A stretch of 64,000 bases of DNA, from positions 1 through 64,000 of the forward strand of contig CAZZNE010000012.1 of the NCBI GenBank assembly GCA_964655525.1. Reading direction: 5' to 3'. Below the pieces are notes generated by a model. The model saw nothing but the letters and a program-made list of their open reading frames with translations. It did no database searches and was not told the origin of the DNA. Of this stretch, positions 51,624 to 60,726 are shown in pieces. The stretch's first letter is position 1; each line of letters begins with the position of its first letter. The stretch is from DLAJ01 sp964655525. Its GTDB lineage: Bacteria > Bacillota > Clostridia > Lachnospirales > Lachnospiraceae. The position numbers were made by a program, and so were the translations under genes.

Positions 51624-52379
51624 TTACTCTTCGGTATTCTCCTTCACCTGAGGAATCAACGATGCCGCCAGTTTTCCTTTTCCTCTCTGCTTCAAATATA
51701 AAATTCCTACAATAGAGAATACAACTGCTCCTACAAAATTTACCATCAGATCCTTCATCGTATCCACAATGCCCACATCCAAGTAGCCTCCCATGTTCCA
51801 TTCCTGCCCGTTGATCACTACGGATTCGATGGCAACCTTCACCGGCTCATTCGCTCCATTCGGGTCTAATTTCACTGAGCTGATGACCGGTAAAATCCAG
51901 TCTTTCTGCATATCTGTCTTGAAAAACCAGTCCATACCGAATTCAAAAAATTCCCACAGCACGCCTATCGTCATCGAAAAACAAAAAGCCACAAACGCTA
52001 CAAAATAAGGAGACATTTTAATCGAAAACTTCTCGCTTCGATTAAAGATATCAATCATGGCAAATCCGATTGCGGCCATCAGAAATCCGTTCGTCGTATG
52101 CAGCATGGTATCCCAAATGGGAATCTTTACATAAAACGCATTAATTTCACCCAAAATCTCCGCTGAAAAAATAAAGATTAAAATAATCGCTTGCAGACCC
52201 GCCGGGATGCTTACCCTCAGCTTCTTCTCAATGATTTTTGGTAGTGAAAAAAGAACCAGCGTCAAAATTCCCAGAAACATATTGTGATAGCTTCCCAGGA
52301 AAAACTGCCGCACGATCGACAACACCACCAGTGCCATCAACACAACTTCTATCTTTGTTCTTTTCTTCTCTGTCTTCAT
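51624..52379 (-). CDS. DUF2238/YjdF-like membrane protein
   Basis: 251 residues with about six hydrophobic segments and the conserved IPIWDTMLHTTNGFLMAAIG and VLWEFFEFGMDW segments that mark this uncharacterised integral membrane family. It sits 43 bp upstream of cls and may be cotranscribed. Function unknown. GGGAGG before the ATG. Confidence 0.7.
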   Translation of the reverse strand: MKTEKKRTKIEVVLMALVVLSIVRQFFLGSYHNMFLGILTLVLFSLPKIIEKKLRVSIPAGLQAIILIFIFSAEILGEINAFYVKIPIWDTMLHTTNGFLMAAIGFAMIDIFNRSEKFSIKMSPYFVAFVAFCFSMTIGVLWEFFEFGMDWFFKTDMQKDWILPVISSVKLDPNGANEPVKVAIESVVINGQEWNMGGYLDVGIVDTMKDLMVNFVGAVVFSIVGILYLKQRGKGKLAASLIPQVKENTEE

Positions 52380-52480
52380 TCTACTTCCTCCCTATGTATT
52401 TATTACCACAACACCATATGCGTATATTATCAGAAAATATCGAACCTTGCAAGGTATTGCGGCTTACTGGGCATAAAACA

Positions 52481-52520
52481 AAAAACTTCTCAAAACACAA
52501 TTTGTGTTCAAGAAGTTTTT
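52481..52520 (-). terminator. Terminator of the GGDEF gene
   Basis: AAAAACTTCT / AGAAGTTTTT with an inner ACACAA/TTGTGT extension; a T-rich run follows on the minus strand. Confidence 0.8.
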
Positions 52521-52562
52521 CACGATAATGACCCATTATTGTTTTGATCAGACCGTAAATTT

Positions 52563-54287
52563 TTAACCCAAACAATTTGCTTTGATCTGTTTTTTATTCT
52601 CATACATGCGGACGTCCGCCTGCTGGTATACGTCCATCAGCATTTCATTTTCCTGAAGTTTGTCGTAGACCGCATAACCGCTGGCGATACTGATGCGGAA
52701 TGGCTGTCCCTTCACAGCGTTATAGTCGTCCATGGCCTTTTGAAAGCAGACGAGCGCCTTTTCGCAGCGGCCGGACACATCCTCTCCGCTTATGATGCAT
52801 ACAAACTCATCGCCGCCGATCCTGTAGCAGATGCCCTTCACGGATTCCGCCGCTGTCCTGATGATTTCCGCACTGCACAACAGCAGCTGATCTCCCTTCT
52901 GATGACCCTGATTGTCGTTTGTCAGCTTCAGGTCATTTACATCGAACATGATGATCGCGATTCCGGAAAGCTGCTTCTTTTCTTTCTCCAACTCCACCAG
53001 CCGCTCCTGAAAGGCTGTCCGATTGCCGACGCCCGTCAGACCGTCCCGGTAGGCAAGCTGGCTGACAAACTTTGACTGCGCTCCAAGCTTTACCGCATTT
53101 ATCGTTTTCTCCAGGCTGGAGCTTCCATAACACAGTATGAAGATCAGCAGTCCGATGCGCACAAACATCGCGTTGTCGTTGGTGCTGCCTCTATAATATC
53201 TTAAAATATCTATCACTGCGGCAAAACCAAGCCCCATGAATCCGATGGTGCGTAATATCTTATAGACATTCCTTGTCTTGCTTTTTCCCTTCCGAAACGC
53301 GTTTTTCAGGATAGAATACAGCAGCAAAGCTGCCGAGATTCCCAACATAATGCTGGAAAAAGTCAATGTCTCGTGGTAGTCCATCACCCCTGTGAAATGC
53401 AGGGCGGTACAAATGATAAACTCCGCCGCGGACAGCCCGCAGATAACCGGGACAACCACCCTCCTTTTAAAACCGAAAGCCGCATCCAGATAAAGCACCA
53501 GCGGAATCGGGATCATGATCAAGGCGCAGCAGGACATCAGCTGAACAAGCCTGCTGTCGTCCGTGTAAAACTGCAGCAGACTAGTCTCCGCCATACACCA
53601 GAGTGCAATGCCCATCGCAAACAGACCAAGATAAAGCAGCTCGTGATTTTTATGTATATGCAGATTGGCCGGAATATCCGCCACGATCAGCAGCAGGCCG
53701 ACAAACAATATGAGCATGCAGGTAGAAAAAGCCACCGCCTTACCGGTAAATGCGCCAACGATCTCTCCGGCCGCGGAGCCTATGCAGAGATGGTCTATAC
53801 ATGCCCGACCGCCCTCATACACGGTATGAAAACGCACTTCCACAATCTTTCCGGCGTCGCTGCTGTAAAGCGGAACATAATTCCACCGATTTCCAAGGGA
53901 TTTATTATAGATATTGCTCTCCCGGCGCACCGGCTCATAGCGCAGCTCTCCGTCCACATATACCTGATAATCAATGTTTTTTGAGCGGAAACACAAGGAA
54001 AGCCCTTCGCCCAGGTCGTTAGGCAGTCTATGATAGACGCTCTGCTCGTGATAGGGTGTCACAGAGGTGATCTTATTCAAATGGCTGACATCCGCCTCGC
54101 CGCCGTCCTCCAGATACCACCCTTCGTCAAAAGGGATCTTGCCTTCAGAGAGCACGTCCGCTGGAGACCGTCCCCTGTTTGTTACCGCCAGCCCTACGAT
54201 CATAACAATAAAAAATACAAGCATCACAGCATAAATAATGTGATAAATCCTGTTTTTCTTTCCGCTTTTTGTCCCTGACCCGTTCAT
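52563..54287 (-). CDS. Membrane-bound diguanylate cyclase with 7TM-like sensor
   Basis: 574 residues: N-terminal TM, extracytoplasmic beta domain (about 45-180, resembling a 7TMR-DISM extracellular module), about seven TM segments (180-385), then GGDEF with RDGLTGVGNRTAF and an intact RIGGDEF at 489-495. No EAL domain, so predicted to make c-di-GMP in response to an external ligand. The inhibitory RxxD site is not evident. A possible effector in the window is ComFB. Confidence 0.9.
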   Translation of the reverse strand: MNGSGTKSGKKNRIYHIIYAVMLVFFIVMIVGLAVTNRGRSPADVLSEGKIPFDEGWYLEDGGEADVSHLNKITSVTPYHEQSVYHRLPNDLGEGLSLCFRSKNIDYQVYVDGELRYEPVRRESNIYNKSLGNRWNYVPLYSSDAGKIVEVRFHTVYEGGRACIDHLCIGSAAGEIVGAFTGKAVAFSTCMLILFVGLLLIVADIPANLHIHKNHELLYLGLFAMGIALWCMAETSLLQFYTDDSRLVQLMSCCALIMIPIPLVLYLDAAFGFKRRVVVPVICGLSAAEFIICTALHFTGVMDYHETLTFSSIMLGISAALLLYSILKNAFRKGKSKTRNVYKILRTIGFMGLGFAAVIDILRYYRGSTNDNAMFVRIGLLIFILCYGSSSLEKTINAVKLGAQSKFVSQLAYRDGLTGVGNRTAFQERLVELEKEKKQLSGIAIIMFDVNDLKLTNDNQGHQKGDQLLLCSAEIIRTAAESVKGICYRIGGDEFVCIISGEDVSGRCEKALVCFQKAMDDYNAVKGQPFRISIASGYAVYDKLQENEMLMDVYQQADVRMYENKKQIKANCLG

Positions 54288-54350
54288 CTTTGTTTCTCCG
54301 TTTCCTCATTCATCCAAATGTACATTTTCTCTGTCAGGCAATTCTGCTTT

Positions 54351-54379
54351 ATTCTAACATACGAATAGGAAAAATACAA
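54351..54379 (-). promoter_or_regulatory. Promoter of the GGDEF gene
   Basis: TTGTAT, 17 nt, TAGAAT on the minus strand. Confidence 0.5.
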
Positions 54380-54387
54380 CGTAATAC

Positions 54388-54419
54388 GGGGATTGACCGC
54401 GCGGCGGCGGGCAATCCCC
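54388..54419. terminator. GC-rich hairpin
   Basis: GGGGATTG / CAATCCCC arms around a GC-rich loop, next to a gene fragment; probable terminator remnant. Confidence 0.4.
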
Positions 54420-54439
54420 TTTCTAAGAGCCATCCTGTT

Positions 54440-54598
54440 TTATTTCATCAATTCATCAGCCAGCCGCATAATTTCCGGCGCTACCTTTTCCCGTCGCTTT
54501 TTCGTAACACGGATAAATATGGGATAGGCGGCGATCATTCCGATCATACCAACCATGCCGATCACAATGTTGGGAATAACAGGAAAGACTGGAGAACA
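54440..54598 (-). pseudogene. C-terminal fragment of a membrane protein
   Basis: From an in-frame TAG at 54599 the minus strand is open for 52 codons: VFPVIPNIVIGMVGMIGMIA, then AYPIFIRVTKKRREKVAPEI and MRLADELMK. One hydrophobic segment with a basic cytoplasmic tail, no start with ribosome site. I take it as the surviving end of a lost gene. The rest of the stretch from 54288 to 54690 holds only the promoter and hairpin listed here. Confidence 0.4.
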
Positions 54599-54690
54599 CT
54601 AATTCCCCAGCCCCCATTCTATTTAATTCCCACAAGGAAATACCTGCCCATATGCTTATAGAAATCATCCAAATTCATTCAAGTATTGCC

Positions 54691-56679
54691 TTAATACTCG
54701 ATCACAGTGGTGAGTATCTCGCCGTCAGCGCAGTCAAAGAAAACAGCATCAGAGTAGATATAGCTGCCTGCAGTATCCCGCATCTCAAATACCATGGCGT
54801 ATCGACCGTCGGGCAAGGGTGCCTCCCCGAAAGAAGTATCTGCCGTCACGGTCAGTTCCTCAGCAGCGTACATCTCAAAATCGTCATCCTCGCTGAAAGA
54901 GCCAAGTTGCCAGATGGTGGTGATGACGTCGCCCTCTGCCAACAGGCGCAGCTCCTTGGCGGCCATACCTGACTCGTCCATTCCCGGGGAAGCCCCCAAG
55001 ATAGACCACTCCTCATCGGAGAAATCATAAGCCACCTGAAGATTGTACTCCTCTCCGTTAAGCAGGATGGGTATGGAGTACAGATTGTAGTCATCTCCCT
55101 CGAAAGACAACTCCATATACACCATGCAGCCGTCAATAGCTCCCCACACGCCCCGGAAGTTGTCATAGAATATGCCGTTGTCCCAGTCGGCTGTCAGGTC
55201 ATTGTCTGTGCCCAACAGCATCATCTCATCGCTCTCCTCGCGCATGTAGAACAGAGAGAATCCGATACCTGCCAGAATGTCGTTGGCCTCCGGCCCCAGC
55301 GTCAGAAAAGCAGTTCCCTCACTGTCCACATCCAGAGGCGCGCCGTCCCAATCCATGTCGGCCAAGGTAAGTACCTGAGGCAGCTCCTGAATGTCCAAAG
55401 AGACCAGATACTCCTCGCCGCCCTCAGCCGGCTGACCGGTGAGACCATAAGCGTACAGGTGCTTAAAGGCCATGCCTATGCCTAACTCCACATAGCCGTT
55501 CAAGTCAACGATCTCGCCGCTGTAGGGATAGAAGCAGCTCAACCCGGTGGCCTCGGCGCGGTAAGGACCGCCTACTTGATAAATCACGCAGTCGGCCAGC
55601 GCATCGGAGACGCTTTGGGCAGATGGCAATATCCAAGCCAACTGACGGGCCAAATGGCCTAGATCCACCATGTTATGGTAGCCCTGCTCCCGCGTGTTTC
55701 CGCCATAATTCTCGCTCTCTGCAGCGGCACGGCTCAGTTGGGCAAAGAAACCGGGGTCTTCCGATGCCGCGACAAACGCCTCCTGGCCGAAGGTCTCATA
55801 TGCCTCCAGCAGCGGGGTCAGTTTGGTCAGGTCGGTGACAGAGAGGGTGGCTTGAGCTTCCGTACCTGCGGCCTCACAACCCTCATAATAAGTACTGCAC
55901 ATCGCAATCCCCAGCGTATCCCCGCCCATGGCTGGGTTTTGGGCCAGCTCGAACAACCAGCCGGAGTAGAGCCAGCCGTTACCCGGCTCCGTTTCCTCGG
56001 AGGCCACCAGATATTTGGCAAAATTTTGGAACACTGACGCCACGTCCACCGTGGCCATCAGGCAGGTATCGAAACATACCATCTCCAGGGCGGGATTTGC
56101 CGTGTCTGCGGGCCAGACCTCGTTGAAAGCCGCATACATCTCGGCCAGGTCCAGAGAATCGTTGCCATACAACTCGTCAAAGGCCGCGCCGTCCACCGAA
56201 CCGCCACCGTGATTCCAAAAGAGGACAGCTATCTTGTCGGCAGGATAGTTGTCATTGGCAAAGTACAGGAATTCATACAGGGTCTGGGCATCTCCCATAT
56301 TGGCAGAATCCTGTTCGTCCACCAAATTCAGCCCCTGGCTGTCATAGACCCAGCGTTGGAGTTTAGAGGGGTCCATCTGTTCATCATGCCAGACCTCCGA
56401 GCCGCCGGTCTGGATGACCACGGTGACATTCTCGGGCAACGCAACCTCCATCATTTCAGCCAGATCCGTGGTAGCACAGCCGTAATTGGTTTCCAGGTCA
56501 CTGCCGCATAGATACCAGTACACCGCCCACCCTTCGTCTCCGCTGGACACAGGATCGGCAGATACCGTAGGCGCACCTGTGGCGGGGGTCTGGCTTTCCG
56601 GCGCGTCCTCCCCGCTGCAGGCGGCCAAGGACAGAACCATGGTCAGGACCAAACAAAACGCAATCAGTCTTTTTTTCAT
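54691..56679 (-). CDS. Clostripain-family (peptidase C11) lipoprotein
   Basis: 662 residues from the ATG with GGAGG upstream; the longer frame is a shadow of the next gene. Lipobox LSLAAC (Cys 21). The C11 domain shows YWYLCGSDLE, catalytic His 157 in LFWNHGGG and Cys 206 in CFDTCLMA. The C-terminal half is beta-rich. Clostripain-like enzymes cut after Arg and may process secreted proteins. Last gene of the LemA/DUF2207 operon, 13 bp after its neighbour. Confidence 0.9.
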   Translation of the reverse strand: MKKRLIAFCLVLTMVLSLAACSGEDAPESQTPATGAPTVSADPVSSGDEGWAVYWYLCGSDLETNYGCATTDLAEMMEVALPENVTVVIQTGGSEVWHDEQMDPSKLQRWVYDSQGLNLVDEQDSANMGDAQTLYEFLYFANDNYPADKIAVLFWNHGGGSVDGAAFDELYGNDSLDLAEMYAAFNEVWPADTANPALEMVCFDTCLMATVDVASVFQNFAKYLVASEETEPGNGWLYSGWLFELAQNPAMGGDTLGIAMCSTYYEGCEAAGTEAQATLSVTDLTKLTPLLEAYETFGQEAFVAASEDPGFFAQLSRAAAESENYGGNTREQGYHNMVDLGHLARQLAWILPSAQSVSDALADCVIYQVGGPYRAEATGLSCFYPYSGEIVDLNGYVELGIGMAFKHLYAYGLTGQPAEGGEEYLVSLDIQELPQVLTLADMDWDGAPLDVDSEGTAFLTLGPEANDILAGIGFSLFYMREESDEMMLLGTDNDLTADWDNGIFYDNFRGVWGAIDGCMVYMELSFEGDDYNLYSIPILLNGEEYNLQVAYDFSDEEWSILGASPGMDESGMAAKELRLLAEGDVITTIWQLGSFSEDDDFEMYAAEELTVTADTSFGEAPLPDGRYAMVFEMRDTAGSYIYSDAVFFDCADGEILTTVIEY

Positions 56680-56692
56680 TAAAATTTCCTCC

Positions 56693-57649
56693 TTAAATGC
56701 CAAGCAACTGACGTTTTTTTGCCGTAAACTCATCTTCGGTGATGACCCCGTTGTCCAGCAGGGTCTTGTATTTTTGAATCTCAGCCACGGGGTCCGAGAC
56801 AGGCATGGAACGGGACTGCGTGGCGGTGTCCACGGACGCAGGAAGGGGAATATTGATCTCCGGCGCGTCCGGGTCAATCAGGGTCATGAGATGGGACGCC
56901 AGGTCGTGCAGGTCACCGATTCTTTTTTCATAGCCGCGGAGAAATTTCCCAAGTTCAGGGGTTACCAGTCCACAGTCGGGATGACCCTCCTCATAGGTGC
57001 GCTCGCCGCCCCAATAGGGATGATCCAGCGTCAACTCCACATAAAATTTTTCAAAGGGAAACGTGATGTTGAGTGTCGGCTCGCTGATAAAAGGAGTAAT
57101 TGTGCGCGGTTGAATGTTTTCGCGCTTCTCCCTTTCCTCTATCATCTCGTACATATATTTTGTCTGTCGATACCGATCCATTTCCGCGTTATACCGGTCG
57201 AACTCGGGCTGCAACGCTCTGGCCTGCTCCAGCGTGTCGGTCTCATAACATTTCAGGCCCTCCGGAGTGCTCTCAAACAAAATCTGGTCATCTTCCCGGA
57301 TACGGAATGCCTTGAGGTTTGCGGGTTCCAGTGCCAAGGCGTCCCCCTTGTCGCGAATGCGGAACAGCCTGTGCTCCATATCCAAGATCAGCACATCGTT
57401 CCAAGCACTGCCAACAAAGTTAAACTTGAAGGTTGCCTTAAACATATCCCGCAGGGGTTTGTTCTCGTTATGAAAGGCCAGATATTGCCGGATATCTTCC
57501 AGCATCACACCATCCGTGCCGTTAGGCAGGTCAATCTTGTCCTTACAGTCGCCACACAGGGGCTGTCCCTCTATGGTCAGGGGAAACAGCCGTGGGGTGG
57601 GGTTGCCGCAGATGGGACATGGATTCTTTTTGTTGGTGAATAGACCCAT
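56693..57649 (-). CDS. DUF4428-like zinc-ribbon protein with C-terminal SHOCT
   Basis: 318 residues. N-terminal four-Cys zinc ribbon (PCPICGN...LCGDCKDKI), a central PH-like beta domain (RLFRIRDKGDALALEPANLK), then a SHOCT motif at the end (EIQKYKTLLDNGVITEDEFT, AKKRQLLGI). SHOCT modules are oligomerisation/oligo-binding tags found in proteins with PspA and DUF2207 partners. AGGAGG precedes the ATG. Distantly paralogous to the next gene upstream. Confidence 0.8.
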   Translation of the reverse strand: MGLFTNKKNPCPICGNPTPRLFPLTIEGQPLCGDCKDKIDLPNGTDGVMLEDIRQYLAFHNENKPLRDMFKATFKFNFVGSAWNDVLILDMEHRLFRIRDKGDALALEPANLKAFRIREDDQILFESTPEGLKCYETDTLEQARALQPEFDRYNAEMDRYRQTKYMYEMIEEREKRENIQPRTITPFISEPTLNITFPFEKFYVELTLDHPYWGGERTYEEGHPDCGLVTPELGKFLRGYEKRIGDLHDLASHLMTLIDPDAPEINIPLPASVDTATQSRSMPVSDPVAEIQKYKTLLDNGVITEDEFTAKKRQLLGI

Positions 57650-57673
57650 GGTCAAATCCTCCTCTTATTCCGA

Positions 57674-58336
57674 TCAACCTTTGTAGATATGGAGCGCATC
57701 CTTGCGAATGATGTCCTTGATGTACTGGCAGACTTGCTGCATATCCCCGCCAAAGCCGCCAAAGCCATGGATCTGATTTTCATCAAAATCAATCTTGATG
57801 TCCATTTCCGCCCAGTAGGGATCCGTAGCGGTCAGCTTCAGATGGAAGCTGTCAAACTGTCCCGAGTTGTCGCTCTTCGCAATCCGGCTAACAGCCGCCA
57901 GTGCACTCAGACCGGTCTCCAGTGGGATCTTGCCGGTGTCCTCGATGCCGTCCAGCTTCTTCTTCCCGCGGAAAAACTCGTAGCCAGTGAGCTGGTCAAA
58001 GTCAAAGACCACCGGGTTCTCCTCATGGCTGCGGATGCTGTCGTGGATTAGGTAGATGGCCTTCCCCGCCTCGTCCATGCCGAACGTGAAGCCGGGAATG
58101 GATGTGATCTTTACCGTCCAGTTGTGGCTGGCATACTTCTCTGCGTTCTTCCGTCGGTACTCCATGTGCTCCTGGATAAACTCCGGCGTAGCGCTCTCCA
58201 ACAGGCTCTTGCTCATGGAAACCTGCTTGGAGCAGTTCTTACACAAAGCTTTTTTGCCGCCGATCTTGACCAGAAACAATCCCTTTACTTCCCCGCCGCA
58301 AACCGGGCAGGCTTCCTTTTTTGAAAACAGTCCCAT
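57674..58336 (-). CDS. DUF4428-like zinc-ribbon protein
   Basis: 220 residues: MGLFSKKEACPVCGGEVKG and LCKNCSKQVSMS form the zinc ribbon; the rest is a beta domain (GFTFGMDEAGKAIYLIHDSI) like that of the downstream paralogue but without a SHOCT tail. The opening MGLFSK also occurs in the SPFH protein near 47.8 kb. AAGGAG upstream. Probably a cytoplasmic adaptor of the envelope operon. Confidence 0.78.
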   Translation of the reverse strand: MGLFSKKEACPVCGGEVKGLFLVKIGGKKALCKNCSKQVSMSKSLLESATPEFIQEHMEYRRKNAEKYASHNWTVKITSIPGFTFGMDEAGKAIYLIHDSIRSHEENPVVFDFDQLTGYEFFRGKKKLDGIEDTGKIPLETGLSALAAVSRIAKSDNSGQFDSFHLKLTATDPYWAEMDIKIDFDENQIHGFGGFGGDMQQVCQYIKDIIRKDALHIYKG

Positions 58337-58366
58337 AATAATATCTCCTTGTCATTTTTTTATTGT

Positions 58367-60016
58367 TTACCGGGTTCCGCCACCTCCGCCGCCGGAGAAG
58401 CCGCCGCCTCCGCCGAAGGAGACGCGTCCGCCGCTGCCGCTGCTGCGAGCCGACTCCTGGAGTCGGCGTTCCCGTAAATAAGCACTGTACATATAACCGT
58501 TGTAGTATCCGGCGTAGCCGATACACCGCTCAAAGCGTTCCACTTGGTGCAGGGCATCCGGATAGAGTTTGTGAATCTGGGGAGCCACCTTGTCAGCGAT
58601 GCCCAGCAGATAGGCGTAAATCAGATAATCCTGCCAGATGACGGTTTCCTGAACACCCCGTTCGTGGATCAGGGAAAAGTCCAACAAAAACCGTTTCAGC
58701 CCCAGAATTTCATCCAGCTGCTTCTGGCCTTGGGTTGTGAGATTCTTCACGCTTTCACAGACAGCACCTTTGAGACAACCGCTCCGAATCAGCGTCCGGC
58801 TGGCATCCTTCTTACAGGAGTCCACAAACCCAGCCAGCGGTTTGGCGTTTTGGTCGCAGAACCGCTCCAGCTCTTTGGCCTGCAATACGCCGTCCGCTCC
58901 CGCCGCCTCCACCAGAATAGTGTAAAAGGCATCATCATAAGCATTACCGCTTCGAGGAGACCGGACTAGCCGCAGATCCATCTGGGAAGAACGAACCATC
59001 GTCTCCTCTGGCTCCAGTGCACCATCGTTGATAAGCCGCAGCAGATAGGCTCCCAGCAAGGAGTCCTCCTTGCACATCTCACAGGCGTTGCATAGATAGT
59101 GTGTCACGTTCAAGTTGCCGTTGTTGGGGGCGTCACGGAAATAGCCAATCTGTTTCGTCCGCTTGTCTATCCTGACTTCCCGGTACTTCGCGGCAATGAT
59201 CCCGCCCAGCGCGATAAAAATACCAATCACAAGAATGATGGCAGCTCCCAACAGGAAATCTCCGAAAGTCCCTTCTTCTGCGTCTGGGGCGTAGTCGCTG
59301 CCCTCGAAAGCTCGCTTCTTCACCGCTTCAAAACTGCCTTCCGCCATGCGCAGGGGAGAGAGCACACCTTTTTCCAGCGAAACCATAATAGTTATGTGTT
59401 CGCCACTCTCCAGGGCAGTCTCAGTCCATGCACGGATAACCCCGCCCTCAAACTGAATCTGCCCGTCATAGCCGAACGCCCATATGCCGCAGTCCTCGTC
59501 CGTCAGAGGTGTGCCATCCTGACTGCGGATGGTCAATACCACGTCTGTGGGAAACACGCTCATCCCGTCCACAAAGCGGTGGTTGAAACCGTCCATATCG
59601 TTGTAAGCGCCCACCAGATCGTGGAGGACGTAAGTGATGGTATACTGACGGGTGCCGTATTCACTGATACCCCAGCACAGTTCCACGCCATCCCCCGTCT
59701 CGTAGATACCGCACTTGCCCGCCTTTTCCTGAAAAGAAGCATCCACATCCCAGTTCTCCAAAAACGTGTACGCCCCTGACTCATCAGATACAGAGAAATC
59801 TGTGATTGTCAGATATCCACTATCCCGACAGACCAAATAGAACTCCGTACCCTCGTTGGTGTCCGCAGTCCAGACCTGAGTAATGGCAGCGGAGCCGTCC
59901 TGGCGCAGAACCACATCAATCTCCATCTTCGGCACATGGTTAACCGCTGCCACAGGAAGACAGCAGACAGTCGCGCAGAAACAAAAAAACAGAAAAGCAA
60001 TGATCATCTTTCTCAT
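58367..60016 (-). CDS. DUF2207 membrane protein
   Basis: 549 residues: signal peptide (MRKMIIAFLFFCFCATVC), extracytoplasmic beta domain (MEIDVVLRQDGSAAITQVWT), one TM at about 250-272 (LLGAAIILVIGIFIALGGII), a cytoplasmic winged-helix-like part, and the Gly-rich tail GGRVSFGGGGGFSGGGGGG. This is the layout of B. subtilis YdjH-like proteins that accompany PspA. Starts 4 bp after lemA ends. Confidence 0.85.
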   Translation of the reverse strand: MRKMIIAFLFFCFCATVCCLPVAAVNHVPKMEIDVVLRQDGSAAITQVWTADTNEGTEFYLVCRDSGYLTITDFSVSDESGAYTFLENWDVDASFQEKAGKCGIYETGDGVELCWGISEYGTRQYTITYVLHDLVGAYNDMDGFNHRFVDGMSVFPTDVVLTIRSQDGTPLTDEDCGIWAFGYDGQIQFEGGVIRAWTETALESGEHITIMVSLEKGVLSPLRMAEGSFEAVKKRAFEGSDYAPDAEEGTFGDFLLGAAIILVIGIFIALGGIIAAKYREVRIDKRTKQIGYFRDAPNNGNLNVTHYLCNACEMCKEDSLLGAYLLRLINDGALEPEETMVRSSQMDLRLVRSPRSGNAYDDAFYTILVEAAGADGVLQAKELERFCDQNAKPLAGFVDSCKKDASRTLIRSGCLKGAVCESVKNLTTQGQKQLDEILGLKRFLLDFSLIHERGVQETVIWQDYLIYAYLLGIADKVAPQIHKLYPDALHQVERFERCIGYAGYYNGYMYSAYLRERRLQESARSSGSGGRVSFGGGGGFSGGGGGGTR

Positions 60017-60020
60017 GCGC

Positions 60021-60572
60021 TCACCTCATGCCGGGCATATCCACCTTATCCTCCACCGCCTCTAGGTAGGCTCTCTGCCGAAAGCCAAAGGCCCCGGCTA
60101 TCAGGGATGTGGGAAACATCCGCAGAGTCCGGTTCAGCTTGGTCACACTGTCGTTGTAGATCAGGCGACTGGTGCGCACCATCTTCTCATAGCTGTCCAC
60201 GGCGTTCATGCACTTGGCGTAGTTTTCGTTGGCTTTCACTTCCGGATACCGCTCGGCCACCATGGAAATCCGGCCAAGGGCCTCGGAGATGACGCCCTCC
60301 TGCTTCAACACATCGTCAGGCGTGGAGGTGGCGGTGATGACACTGCGGCGGGATTTGATGGTCTCGATCAGTGTCTGAGACTCATGAGCGGCGTATCCTT
60401 TGGTCAGGTCCAGCAGGGCGGTGAGCGCGTCGAAGCGGGAGGAAAGTTGCACACCGATCTGAGCCATGGCGTTGTTGATGTTTTCGTCCATGACCGACAG
60501 CCTGCGCTGGCAGGAGATGGCCCACAGCACCAAGAGCATGACAACCACAACAGCAATAATAATAATTCCCAT
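60021..60572 (-). CDS. lemA: LemA family protein
   Basis: 183 residues: one N-terminal TM (IIIIAVVVVMLLVLWAIS) and the four-helix LemA domain (INNAMAQIGVQLSSRFDALT, YPEVKANENYAKCMNAVDSY, LNRTLRMFPTSLIAGAFGF). LemA proteins occur with TPM/DUF2207 proteins and act at the membrane; exact role unsettled. First gene of this operon; GGGGCTG upstream. Confidence 0.92.
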   Translation of the reverse strand: MGIIIIAVVVVMLLVLWAISCQRRLSVMDENINNAMAQIGVQLSSRFDALTALLDLTKGYAAHESQTLIETIKSRRSVITATSTPDDVLKQEGVISEALGRISMVAERYPEVKANENYAKCMNAVDSYEKMVRTSRLIYNDSVTKLNRTLRMFPTSLIAGAFGFRQRAYLEAVEDKVDMPGMR

Positions 60573-60606
60573 AATTCAGCCCCTTTCTTGTCTCAAAAAT
60601 GCCCTT

Positions 60607-60625
60607 CCCCCGCATAGCAGGGGGG
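60607..60625. terminator. Small GC hairpin
   Basis: CCCCCGC...GC-GGGGG followed on the plus strand by TATTTTT, between lemA and the lipoprotein gene. Confidence 0.4.
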
Positions 60626-60650
60626 TATTTTTAACTGTGACACAAAACGA

Positions 60651-60688
60651 ACTGCGGCGGACGCGGATTTGTCTACATCCGCCGCAGT
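60651..60688 (-). terminator. Terminator of the duplicated-domain lipoprotein gene
   Basis: ACTGCGGCGGA / TCCGCCGCAGT, 11-bp perfect arms, with TTCGTTTTG after it on the minus strand. Confidence 0.8.
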
Positions 60689-60726
60689 TGTGAAATTGAC
60701 TGCTGTCAGTTCTTCAGCATTTTGTG

